This document shows positions 1-7,041 of a stretch of 22,627 bases of DNA, one piece after another. The notes under the pieces are model-generated. The model was not told the DNA's origin. It was given only the letters and a program-made list of their open reading frames with translations, and searched no databases. The first letter of the stretch is position 1; each line of letters begins with the position of its first letter. The DNA comes from ARS1285 sp039796495 (GTDB lineage: Archaea; Nanobdellota; Nanobdellia; Pacearchaeales; GW2011-AR1), in the NCBI GenBank assembly GCA_039796495.1, contig JBDKJQ010000010.1, positions 1 through 22,627 on the forward strand. Direction: 5' to 3'. The position numbers and the translations under genes were made by a program.

Positions 1-11
1 TACAGAAAACA

Positions 12-1001
12 ATGGCAACAAAATATGGAATGATTTCAGATTTGCATGAAGATCCGAACATAATTGTACCTGCTCTTGAAATGTTAAAACAGCGAGGAGC
101 AGAGAAACTTCTTGTGAATGGAGATATTGGAGAAACCATGGAAGGTACTTCATTAGAGGATGCAATTAAAAGAGCACAAAATTATTCTGCATTTATTCTT
201 AATAAAATCGGAGAATCGGGGTTAGAGGCGTACGTTCAGCCTGGAAGTCATGAAACGCTCTTAGGATTTGAGCCTGTGATGGAATGGGCATGTGAAAAAT
301 ATCCACAAATTTATTACATAAAAAAACCTGAAAAAAGAGAAATGAGTGATCACGACCTTGTTTTTCTTCCTGGTTCTGATGTTAATATAGCATTAGGAGA
401 ATATGGTATTACGAGTGATCTTGGGACTTTTTCTGGAAAATATCTTAATATAGGAGATGGAAAAAAATTTGAGCATTGGAGAACTTATGTTACCTTAATT
501 AGCCAAGGATTTAGAAGGGGTGCACGATCATTGGCAAATATGAATGATTTGCGACGATTAGTTACCTGTCCTGAAAAAACAGTTGTCGTTTGTCATGTTC
601 CAAGAAAATTTGATAATAAGGAGAATAGTGTAGATGTAGCACGATTTGGAAAAGCTCAGATAGATTTTTTTTATGAAAGAGAATTGATTAAACAAGGGAC
701 TATTATTCCTGCAGTCTCCTTTGACTCGAATTTTCCTTTAAGGGTGGTTGAGGAAAACCGCGGCAATGAAGATTTAAGAAAATTATATGAAGAACTTGGC
801 ATCACCAAAGCAGTTTCTGGACATTTTCATGAATCATCTCATCGGGCGCATGATTCAGAGGGAAATCCTGTTGCACAAAACACCCTCACTACAAACCTTT
901 TTTGGAATTCTGGACATCTTGATCGAGGCTATACCGGAATTTTAACTGTTGATGGAGAAAACGTTAGTTATGAGAATATTACTTTGTCGTTAAAAGAGTG
1001 A
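12..1001 (+). CDS. Calcineurin-like metallophosphoesterase
   Basis: The 329-aa protein shows the ordered metal-binding motifs of the calcineurin-like phosphoesterase superfamily: D10-x-H12 near the N-terminus, G37-D38, G78-S79-H80-E81 in place of the usual GNH(D/E), a histidine at 195 and G270-H271-x-H273. It should hydrolyse a phosphoester with a dinuclear metal centre in the cytoplasm; no signal peptide or membrane segment is visible. The substrate cannot be told from sequence. The Asn-to-Ser change in the third motif is notable because that Asn normally contacts metal and phosphate. The gene converges on ppsA with no spacer. Only 11 nt of upstream sequence lie in the window, so its promoter cannot be judged and the ATG at 12 is simply the first in frame. 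Confidence 0.8.
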   Translation: MATKYGMISDLHEDPNIIVPALEMLKQRGAEKLLVNGDIGETMEGTSLEDAIKRAQNYSAFILNKIGESGLEAYVQPGSHETLLGFEPVMEWACEKYPQIYYIKKPEKREMSDHDLVFLPGSDVNIALGEYGITSDLGTFSGKYLNIGDGKKFEHWRTYVTLISQGFRRGARSLANMNDLRRLVTCPEKTVVVCHVPRKFDNKENSVDVARFGKAQIDFFYERELIKQGTIIPAVSFDSNFPLRVVEENRGNEDLRKLYEELGITKAVSGHFHESSHRAHDSEGNPVAQNTLTTNLFWNSGHLDRGYTGILTVDGENVSYENITLSLKE

Positions 1002-3980
1002 TTAATTATTTTCTTCTTCATTCTCATCATAGACCGGAGGAGTTTCTCTTGCTAATCTCTCGCCTTCTGCCTTATCCATGCTGCTGAGTTCTGTATAATC
1101 AAAATCTTTTGTTCTGGTGAGGATGTCGCCAATTTCTTTCTGCATGTTGTTTTCTGGTGAATAGGTGTCATCTTCAACTTTTATATTCGCCTCAAATTCG
1201 TGCTGGTGTTCGATTGCTTGGGTATTGTCTTCTTCAATACCTCGGTGAATGCTTTCAGATTCTTTTGTAATTCTCTGAAGATCATTAAACGGTTCAATCG
1301 GGCCGATATTTTCTTCGGGCATATCTTCAATCCCTTCCATTTCTGCCTGAATTGGTATTGAAGTGAGCAGTCTTCGATCATTTTTTTCACGGTCATGATA
1401 GATATTAGTATCAAAATGCATGCTTCCTTTCTTTCCCCAGCTCTGACTTTCTTCTTGCTGTTTTTTTTGGAAATTATTGTGCTGGTGATTATTTTGGTGA
1501 GGATGATTCTGGTGGTTATGGTGCGGGTGAGGCCGCTTATTATTATGTTGATGTTGAACTGGTTTTTGCTGTGGTTGTTTATTTGTTTTGTTCATTTCTT
1601 CCTTGTTCTTTGCATGTTCGTCATCCAGACTTTTGATCAGAAGAGAAACATCATATGCAGCGTCGGCATTGACTGAAATACTGCTTATCCCTTTTCTCAC
1701 TAAAAATTCGACCATCTCCTTTTTGCTTCCTGCCTGACCGCAGATACTTGTTTCAACTTTTTTTCTCCTGCACACATCAATGACCTTTTTTATCTGGGAA
1801 AAAATTGCAGGATGCAGTTCGTTATATAGATATTGGACATTGTCTTCTCCTCTATCCACTGCAAGTGTAAACTGCGTCAGATCATTTGTGCCAAATGAAA
1901 TAAAATTCACTTCATTACTGATGTCCTCAATAATTTGTACTGCTGCCGGTGTTTCAATCATGACGCCAAATTCCATGTTGTCTGTTTTGTTTGCATCAAA
2001 ATATTCCTTGCATTTCTTTACTTCTTCCATTGAGATAATCTGGGGAAACATGACTCCGAATCTTTTTTCTGGAAATTTTTCCGCGCTTTCCTTAATTGCG
2101 GCAATTTCTGTGAGAAGAATCTTTGGATGCTTTAAACTGAATCTGATTCCGTGAAACCCTAACATAGGATTAAGTTCTTTTTCTGGAGCTCCCTGCAAAG
2201 AACTAAATTCATCCGTGCGTATATCGCTTGTCCTGATCCAAACGTTTTGAAAGTGTTCTGCAATTTTTTGTATGCCTTTTGCAAGGAGCATTTTATATTC
2301 TTCGAGTGTGTCTTGTTTTTCATAGTAGAGCGGATGCTTACCTGAACTTGCGATTATACCTTCCAGTCTGAGCAATCCGACGCTGGTTATACCGGTTTGT
2401 GCTGCGCGATCAGCATAATCGGGAATATCAAGGATAACTTTTAATTTTACTCGTTCGGTTGGAATAATTTTTTTTATTTCAGCCTGCTGCTCTTCTGCAA
2501 CTTCACCCTCATACACTTTTCCGTTGAATCCATCGACGGTTATTTTCATTCCTTCTTTTAACAAAGCAGTGGCGTGGGTTGTTCCGACGACTGCAGGAAT
2601 GCCCATTTCCCTTGATACAATTGCTGCATGACTGGTAATGCCACCTTCATCAGTAACTATTGCGCATGATTTTTCCATGGCAACAACCATATCTGGATTG
2701 GTCATTTGCGTTACGAGGACATCTCCTTTTTTTATTTTTGGAAGATCTGCCATTGTTTTTATTATCCTTACTGTTCCGACGCCAATGCCCGGACTTGCGT
2801 TCAATCCTTCGAGTATTATTTTTCCTTCAATTTTTTTGCCCTGCTTTTGTTTTCCTAATGTTGTAATCGGGCGTGACTGTACGATATACACCTTACCTGC
2901 TTCCAGTGCAAATTCAATATCTTGCGGTTTTTTGTAATGCTCCTCAAGTTTTAATGCATAATTTGCAACTTCAAGCATTTCTGCATTGCTCAATACCTGT
3001 CGTTGTGCTTTTGCCTGGTTTAATTTTACAATTTCATTTTCTCCTCCTGAATTTCGTACAATCGCAATTTTTTTTTCGGAGATTTTTATATCCTCAACAA
3101 CGAGATCCTTTGTTATAACGTAATGGTCTGGTTTTATCATGCCTGAAACAATGCCTTCTCCTAATCCGAATACTGCTTCAATGACAACGTTGTCACTGTT
3201 GCTATTGGGATCTTTGGAAAATACAACGCCTGACTTTTCGCTGTCAACCATCTTTTGGATGACCACTGCCAATAGTGCCTCGCCTTCTGTAAATCCCTGT
3301 TTTTGTCGATAATAAATTGCTCGCGGTGTGTAGAGCGAAGAAAAACATTTTTTAATATGCTCGATTACATTTCGATCTCCTTTTACGTTCAGGAAACTTT
3401 CCTGCTGTCCTGCAAAACTTGCAGTTGCAAGATCTTCTGTTGTTGCTGAGCTTCGCACTGAGACAAAGGGAGGCTCCTGCGCATTTTGCAGGATGTGCAT
3501 TGCATTAAAAGATATATTATTGTTGATCTTCTCGCTTCCCAAAATAGTATATGACTCCAGGATTTCGCTCTGCAGATCTTGCGGCATTTTTTGACTTTCT
3601 ATTAATTCCCTAATCTGCTTGGAAGCTTTATTTAGCTCGTCGGTGTTTTGGATGTCTACTGACTCAATAATTTTTTTTATCGTTTCCTTAATCTCGCTTT
3701 TTGTCAGGAAATAATCGAAGGATTGGGCGGTTATCATAAATCCCGGTGGCACCGGAAATTTATTGTTAAACATTTCGCTCAGACTTGCACCTTTTCCTCC
3801 TGCAGTTGCGATATCTTTGTTAGAAAGTTCGTAAAACCATTTTACATATACATCGCTGGTGGGTTCTTGTTTTTGAGAATTTTTTTCTTTGGTTTTTTCA
3901 TTTCCCTCATGAGAAGTCTGATTCATATTCCTGACTGCATCACCTACCAATGATCCTAATGGCCCTCTTTTTTGATCCAT
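1002..3980 (-). CDS. ppsA: Phosphoenolpyruvate synthase with N- and C-terminal extensions
   Basis: The 992-aa product converts pyruvate + ATP + water to PEP + AMP + phosphate, the entry step of gluconeogenesis. Residues about 45-375 are the ATP-grasp pyruvate/nucleotide-binding domain (it opens with an ELSNKD..GGKGASLSEM-type sequence). Residues 388-495 are the swivelling phosphohistidine domain with GGITSHAA, catalytic His451. Residues about 505-790 are the PEP-utilising TIM barrel with the SICGQA motif, catalytic Cys748. The family normally ends near residue 790. Here about 190 further residues follow: a His/Asn/Gln-rich stretch (about 802-842, with 10 His in 28 residues) and then an acidic, Glu-rich tail. 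The first 44 residues are also extra and polar. The start is supported by a TATA box centred 26 nt upstream. The enzyme assignment is firm; the tail function is unknown. Confidence 0.93.
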   Translation of the reverse strand: MDQKRGPLGSLVGDAVRNMNQTSHEGNEKTKEKNSQKQEPTSDVYVKWFYELSNKDIATAGGKGASLSEMFNNKFPVPPGFMITAQSFDYFLTKSEIKETIKKIIESVDIQNTDELNKASKQIRELIESQKMPQDLQSEILESYTILGSEKINNNISFNAMHILQNAQEPPFVSVRSSATTEDLATASFAGQQESFLNVKGDRNVIEHIKKCFSSLYTPRAIYYRQKQGFTEGEALLAVVIQKMVDSEKSGVVFSKDPNSNSDNVVIEAVFGLGEGIVSGMIKPDHYVITKDLVVEDIKISEKKIAIVRNSGGENEIVKLNQAKAQRQVLSNAEMLEVANYALKLEEHYKKPQDIEFALEAGKVYIVQSRPITTLGKQKQGKKIEGKIILEGLNASPGIGVGTVRIIKTMADLPKIKKGDVLVTQMTNPDMVVAMEKSCAIVTDEGGITSHAAIVSREMGIPAVVGTTHATALLKEGMKITVDGFNGKVYEGEVAEEQQAEIKKIIPTERVKLKVILDIPDYADRAAQTGITSVGLLRLEGIIASSGKHPLYYEKQDTLEEYKMLLAKGIQKIAEHFQNVWIRTSDIRTDEFSSLQGAPEKELNPMLGFHGIRFSLKHPKILLTEIAAIKESAEKFPEKRFGVMFPQIISMEEVKKCKEYFDANKTDNMEFGVMIETPAAVQIIEDISNEVNFISFGTNDLTQFTLAVDRGEDNVQYLYNELHPAIFSQIKKVIDVCRRKKVETSICGQAGSKKEMVEFLVRKGISSISVNADAAYDVSLLIKSLDDEHAKNKEEMNKTNKQPQQKPVQHQHNNKRPHPHHNHQNHPHQNNHQHNNFQKKQQEESQSWGKKGSMHFDTNIYHDREKNDRRLLTSIPIQAEMEGIEDMPEENIGPIEPFNDLQRITKESESIHRGIEEDNTQAIEHQHEFEANIKVEDDTYSPENNMQKEIGDILTRTKDFDYTELSSMDKAEGERLARETPPVYDENEEENN

Positions 3981-4001
3981 CTTTTTAAAAAAGGAATGAA
4001 T

Positions 4002-4010
4002 TATTTAAAT
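4002..4010 (-). promoter_or_regulatory. ppsA TATA box
   Basis: On the minus strand an ATTTAAATA-type box is centred about 26 nt upstream of the ppsA ATG at 3980. This is the distance expected for a leaderless archaeal transcript, and it supports the long N-terminus of the protein. Confidence 0.65.
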
Positions 4011-4061
4011 CTTCACATCTTGTAAGGTGAATGAGTTAAAATATTAAAAATGTTTTAAATC

Positions 4062-4080
4062 TTTAGAATTGGATTCTAAA
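4062..4080. promoter_or_regulatory. Perfect 8-bp inverted repeat, candidate operator
   Basis: TTTAGAAT and ATTCTAAA form a perfect palindrome around a 3-nt spacer, in the 196-nt divergent region between ppsA and the HtrA-type protease. It lies upstream of both TATA boxes, so an activator or a shared regulator would fit. A second, wider inverted pair (AAGGTGAA at 4024-4031, TTCACCTT at 4110-4117) brackets it. Binding is inferred from symmetry only. Confidence 0.4.
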
Positions 4081-4144
4081 CGAGTCACCTCCTGAAAATG
4101 ATTTGAACCTTCACCTTTTTTAATCTGAGTATACGGTTTATCTT

Positions 4145-4157
4145 AAACTATTTAAAT
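4145..4157 (+). promoter_or_regulatory. TATA box of the HtrA-type protease gene
   Basis: TTTAAA at 4151-4156 is centred about 24 nt before the ATG at 4177. It actually overlaps the region just before the earlier in-frame ATG at 4159. This makes 4177 the likely start of a leaderless message. Confidence 0.6.
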
Positions 4158-4176
4158 CATGATTCTTTCTTTAACT

Positions 4177-5064
4177 ATGGTGCGATTACAAAAAGAGAGA
4201 GTGGACAGAAGACCTGCAACAAAAAGTTATGTGAATCATTTTTTAGTGCTCTTGGTTATCTTGTTTGTTCTCCAATTGACGATGATGGGATTGTTGTGGG
4301 ATAAAGTGCTTACGCTCAGTGATGATGTTGTATTTTACAACACTGAAATAAACCGCAAAGTTGATGTGAACAGCGCGGAAACACAGAACAAGATTAACCA
4401 GCTGAGTGAAAGTGTTTTGGGTCTTGAGAAAAATTTTCAGACTGAGATCAGCGATATTAAGACGAACTTGAAAAATTCTGCGAGTGCTGACTTTTCTCTT
4501 GTCATTGAGGATGTTGTTGATTCTGTGGTGAGTGTGATGACCAATGCAGGACAGGGAACCGGATTTATTATTTCTTCCGACGGCTATGTGGTGACAAATG
4601 CACATGTATTGACCGGTGCGAAATATGCAAACGCGATAACTCCGAGCAAAGAAAAAAAAGTGATGACGCTGATTGGTTATGATTCAAATTTAGATCTTGC
4701 CCTGCTTAAAATTGATGGAGAATATCGCCCGTTGAAATTTGCATCAACGGACGATGTGAAAATCGGCGAGAAGGTTATTGCTATTGGGAATCCATTGGGC
4801 TTATCATTTTCTGTTTCAGAGGGAATTATTTCTGCGAAGGACAGAGTGGGTGCGAACGATCTTCCTGCTTACATTCAGACTGATGCTGCGCTCAACCCTG
4901 GAAATTCCGGCGGGCCTTTAATTGATGCAGATGGAAAAGTAGTCGGCATTAATAATTTCAAGTTAAGCGGTGGGGAAAACATCGGCTTTGCTTTGGAGAG
5001 CGATTATATCGTTGAGGGGATTAATCAGATTGCTGTGGATAATTTGGGTGAAGAGATTATCTAA
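4177..5064 (+). CDS. Membrane-anchored HtrA/DegP-type serine protease without PDZ
   Basis: This is a trypsin-fold protease. Counting from the in-frame ATG at 4159, the catalytic triad is His149 (TNAHV), Asp179 (SNLDLALLK) and Ser250 in the NPGNSGGPL motif. A hydrophobic segment at about residues 28-47 after a basic N-terminus should anchor it, with the protease domain outside the membrane. Residues about 55-108 look like a coiled-coil stalk. The protein stops right after the protease domain, so the PDZ domain usual in HtrA/DegP is absent. I chose ATG 4177 over 4159 because of the TATA spacing; this removes six residues and leaves the mature protein unchanged. Role by family: extracytoplasmic protein quality control. 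The next gene encodes a small membrane protein and has its own promoter. Confidence 0.88.
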   Translation: MVRLQKERVDRRPATKSYVNHFLVLLVILFVLQLTMMGLLWDKVLTLSDDVVFYNTEINRKVDVNSAETQNKINQLSESVLGLEKNFQTEISDIKTNLKNSASADFSLVIEDVVDSVVSVMTNAGQGTGFIISSDGYVVTNAHVLTGAKYANAITPSKEKKVMTLIGYDSNLDLALLKIDGEYRPLKFASTDDVKIGEKVIAIGNPLGLSFSVSEGIISAKDRVGANDLPAYIQTDAALNPGNSGGPLIDADGKVVGINNFKLSGGENIGFALESDYIVEGINQIAVDNLGEEII

Positions 5065-5110
5065 AAAAACGGGGTGAATCAATTTTTGTACAATCTCGAC
5101 TACCTTTTCT

Positions 5111-5119
5111 TTTAAATTA
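5111..5119 (+). promoter_or_regulatory. TATA box of the DUF1328-like gene
   Basis: TTTAAATTA lies about 22 nt before the ATG at 5137, consistent with a leaderless transcript separate from the protease upstream. Confidence 0.5.
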
Positions 5120-5136
5120 TATTTCATTTTTATCGT

Positions 5137-5301
5137 ATGGCATTTTTAGGATGGGCTGTTGTGTTTTTGATCATTGCAATCATTGCAGGCTTTTTGGGAT
5201 TTTTTATAGTGGCTGAGACTGCTGCGATGATCGCTAAAGTGTTGTTTTTCATTTTCCTGATTTTGTTTATTATTTCTTTGATAAAACATATGGCGAGTTA
5301 A
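5137..5301 (+). CDS. Small two-helix membrane protein, DUF1328 (YtjA)-like
   Basis: This 54-codon gene encodes an almost wholly hydrophobic protein: one helix at about residues 6-24, a short loop with Ala-Glu-Thr-Ala-Ala, and a second helix at about 32-50 ending in a basic tail. The pattern (Trp near the N-terminus, Ile/Ala-rich first helix, then AKVLFFIFLILFIISLI) strongly resembles the DUF1328/YtjA family of tiny bacterial membrane proteins, whose function is unknown. Its length (about 54 aa) matches the family. A TATA box at the right distance and the family-like N-terminus support the start. It follows the HtrA-type protease by 72 nt, and an envelope-stress link would fit but is a guess. 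Confidence 0.75.
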   Translation: MAFLGWAVVFLIIAIIAGFLGFFIVAETAAMIAKVLFFIFLILFIISLIKHMAS

Positions 5302-5358
5302 AACTCCTAGGGGTATTTCTAAATTAGTATAACTTAATAGTAACTACAAATGGAAAGA

Positions 5359-5364
5359 TTTAAA
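5359..5364 (+). promoter_or_regulatory. TATA box for the 5388-6463 gene cluster
   Basis: TTTAAA is centred 26.5 nt before the ATG at 5388. A purine-rich GGTGGGGGA (5367-5375) follows it, but lies too far from the ATG for a usual Shine-Dalgarno sequence. Confidence 0.6.
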
Positions 5365-5387
5365 AAGGTGGGGGATGTAGTTGAACT

Positions 5388-5732
5388 ATGACATTATCAC
5401 TTGAACAAATGTATGAAATGAGAGGATTATTTGTAGATGGAAATATTCCTGTTGAACAGATTGTTTGCAGAACTGGGTATGATGCGGAAATTGTCCGGCA
5501 GTATGCAGAACATCAACCCTATGAATGGGATGAAGGATTAGCTTCGCTGTTAAGGGGAGCTGTAAAAAAAGTAAATCGTGTCAATGCATTACTTCAGCAT
5601 ACTGATGAGGAAGAAGTGAGTGTTTCTACTTTATTTAATGATCATTTTGATTCTATACGGGAAGAACATCCTGATATGTCTTTGTATGAGGTTGCAGAAA
5701 CAATTAAAAGAGAATTGGGAGGGGAAAAATAA
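5388..5732 (+). CDS. Unknown 114-aa protein, possible helix-turn-helix
   Basis: I do not recognise this protein. It is acidic and predicted mostly helical, with no signal peptide or membrane segment. Residues about 11-42 (GNIPVEQIVCRTGYDAEIVRQ) read like a helix-turn-helix: a short helix, a Gly turn and a second helix. The C-terminal half contains a conserved-looking helical segment ending near the last residues. It is the first gene of a tight cluster: its stop codon directly abuts the ATG at 5733, and the cluster runs into a secreted tyrosine-rich protein. A DNA-binding or regulatory role is possible but unproven. Confidence 0.7.
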   Translation: MTLSLEQMYEMRGLFVDGNIPVEQIVCRTGYDAEIVRQYAEHQPYEWDEGLASLLRGAVKKVNRVNALLQHTDEEEVSVSTLFNDHFDSIREEHPDMSLYEVAETIKRELGGEK

Positions 5733-6083
5733 ATGACTCAAACACCCTCGGAAAAATCACCTTTTTTAAATTTACCACTCGATAAGTTGGTTACCGCAAT
5801 TGAAAGAAGTTTAGATAGACTAGAATCTCCTCCTTCTGGAAAGTATGGTGCACAAGAATTATTGTATCTTGTAGATCATATTGGATATGTTTTAGAGCTG
5901 AAAAAAAATGAGATCTCATCTGATTATAGACGTTTATCTTCTCGACAGGAAGATGTTAGGCGCGGAATTCTTCAGGTAGCTGCTCCTGACACTTATCATG
6001 TTCTTGAGATGCTAGAAGATATACTTGGCATTCACGGTGGGGGAACTCCTGAAAATAAAAATGTTGGAGAGAATAAACAATGA
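5733..6083 (+). CDS. Unknown 116-aa cytoplasmic helical protein
   Basis: I see no recognisable family. The protein is soluble and mostly helical: two helices at about residues 14-32 and 42-60, an Arg-rich segment (about 64-76), another helix near 85-100 and a polar Gly/Asn tail. A good Shine-Dalgarno sequence (GGGAGGGG, 5717-5724) lies at normal spacing before the ATG. The ATG follows the upstream stop codon with no gap, and the 3' end overlaps the next gene by 4 nt (ATGA). Co-translation with both neighbours is therefore likely, and the three genes probably share a function. Confidence 0.7.
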   Translation: MTQTPSEKSPFLNLPLDKLVTAIERSLDRLESPPSGKYGAQELLYLVDHIGYVLELKKNEISSDYRRLSSRQEDVRRGILQVAAPDTYHVLEMLEDILGIHGGGTPENKNVGENKQ

Positions 6084-6463
6084 AAAAATTATTTTTACTG
6101 TTTTTTGCAAGTATTTTTGTTTTATTTGCTATGAGTCTGGTATCTGCGACGCTGTGTCAGAATGTCCACGGGTATTATGATGATTGCAGTTTTGGTTCTT
6201 CTGGTGGATACAAACAATATAACACCTACAATTATGCACCGAAGCCAATCTTTAAAGGAAGCTATGGTAATTATCGGTATGATCGCTATCTGCACGGTGA
6301 TGATTTGCCGACGAGTTGGTTTGGAGGCTCTGGATTATATGGAGCATATGGTCACCCGTTTGGCGGTGGAGGATACCGATCTTTTGGATATGGTGGGTAT
6401 GGATATGGCTATGCTCCTTTCAGCAACACTTTTGGATACAGCTCGTATTATTGGTATTGGTGA
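6080..6463 (+). CDS. Secreted Gly/Tyr-rich small protein, family member 1
   Basis: This 127-aa protein starts with a signal peptide (basic MKK, hydrophobic core, cleavage plausible after Val-Ser-Ala at residue 23). The mature N-terminus carries C26-x4-G-Y-Y-x2-C36, the motif shared by the next two genes. The rest is low-complexity: about 21 Tyr among 104 mature residues, many Gly, and a C-terminus of alternating Gly-Tyr pairs ending in Tyr and Trp. It overlaps the upstream gene by ATGA, so it depends on that gene's transcript. The two Cys could form one disulfide. No enzyme motif is visible. A structural surface or matrix role is inferred from composition. Confidence 0.8.
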   Translation: MKKLFLLFFASIFVLFAMSLVSATLCQNVHGYYDDCSFGSSGGYKQYNTYNYAPKPIFKGSYGNYRYDRYLHGDDLPTSWFGGSGLYGAYGHPFGGGGYRSFGYGGYGYGYAPFSNTFGYSSYYWYW

Positions 6464-6490
6464 TTTTTATTTGATTAGGGTTTTTTAATT
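6464..6490 (+). terminator. T-rich candidate terminator
   Basis: Runs of T (TTTTTA and GGGTTTTTTAATTTT) follow directly after the stop codon of the first Tyr-rich gene. Archaeal RNA polymerase terminates at such T-runs without a hairpin. Confidence 0.4.
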
Positions 6491-6610
6491 TTGGTATCAT
6501 GAAAATTATATGAGGCTCATCATATTCTCCTCTTTAGTAGAGCACTATCTGATAATCTCTTTTGTTATATCTTGAGAAGAATAAGAGTTATTATCTCACT
6601 ATAATTATCC

Positions 6611-6617
6611 TTAAATA
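6611..6617 (+). promoter_or_regulatory. TATA box of Tyr-rich gene 2
   Basis: TTAAATA is centred 25 nt before the ATG at 6639. The rest of the 175-nt gap (6464-6638) shows only AT-rich sequence and no ORF that I can support. Confidence 0.55.
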
Positions 6618-6638
6618 ATAGTTCTTCTTTTTATTTGG

Positions 6639-6989
6639 ATGAAAAAAATTTATTTTATTTTTGTTGCGGCATTACTTGCTGTTGGATTTGTCTCTGCTGG
6701 ATTATGCAAATCCTCAAGCGGGTATTATGAAGAATGTGGATCGAGTTCTGTCAGTTATTCGTATGATTATTATTCTTACTCCGATTATTCTTCTTCCGAT
6801 TATTATCCATCTGTATATGAAGAGGGTTATGCGCGCGGTTTTTATCAGGGATATGATATTGGTTTCAGTGAAGGATATGACTACGGCTATTACAGCGCGG
6901 ATCGAGGGTATCCGCGTTATTATAATTACGAATATGAACGGGATCGGTTAGCTCCGGATTATTATTTTTATTTCGATACTCTTTTTTAG
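6639..6989 (+). CDS. Secreted Tyr-rich small protein, family member 2, with G-[YF]-x-x tetrads
   Basis: The 116-aa protein has a signal peptide (MKK start, cleavage plausible after Val-Ser-Ala at 20) followed at once by C23-x4-G-Y-Y-x2-C33. Residues 37-60 are Ser/Tyr/Asp-rich. Residues 63-85 hold six exact tetrads of Gly-aromatic-x-x (Gly at 63, 67, 71, 75, 79, 83). The C-terminus is Tyr-rich. In all, about 26 of 96 mature residues are Tyr. It is monocistronic with its own TATA box. It is acidic, unlike the Gly-rich member 1, so only the signal peptide, Cys motif and Tyr bias are shared. Function is unknown; a self-associating surface protein is plausible. Confidence 0.78.
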   Translation: MKKIYFIFVAALLAVGFVSAGLCKSSSGYYEECGSSSVSYSYDYYSYSDYSSSDYYPSVYEEGYARGFYQGYDIGFSEGYDYGYYSADRGYPRYYNYEYERDRLAPDYYFYFDTLF

Positions 6990-7012
6990 TTGTCAGAAAA
7001 TTACAGCATTTA

Positions 7013-7020
7013 TTTAAATA
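7013..7020 (+). promoter_or_regulatory. TATA box of Tyr-rich gene 3
   Basis: TTTAAATA is centred about 25 nt before the ATG at 7042, after a short T-rich stretch (6980-6987) at the end of gene 2. Confidence 0.6.
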
Positions 7021-7041
7021 ACTCTGAGATGTGAATACAGT

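Noticed and set aside
1395..1676. Plus-strand hydrophobic frame opposite the ppsA tail
   Set aside because: His, Asn and Gln codons read backwards give Val, Leu, Ile and Met. There is no promoter or ribosome binding site.
4081..4094. Perfect GGAGGTGA Shine-Dalgarno-like site on the minus strand
   Set aside because: No start codon at usable distance opens a frame of more than about 15 codons, so it is not counted as a gene signal.
6162..6488. Alternative frame inside Tyr-rich gene 1, and similar ones in genes 2 and 3
   Set aside because: Tyr/Gly codons shifted by one give Met/Ile-rich frames. The main frames have signal peptides and the shared Cys motif.
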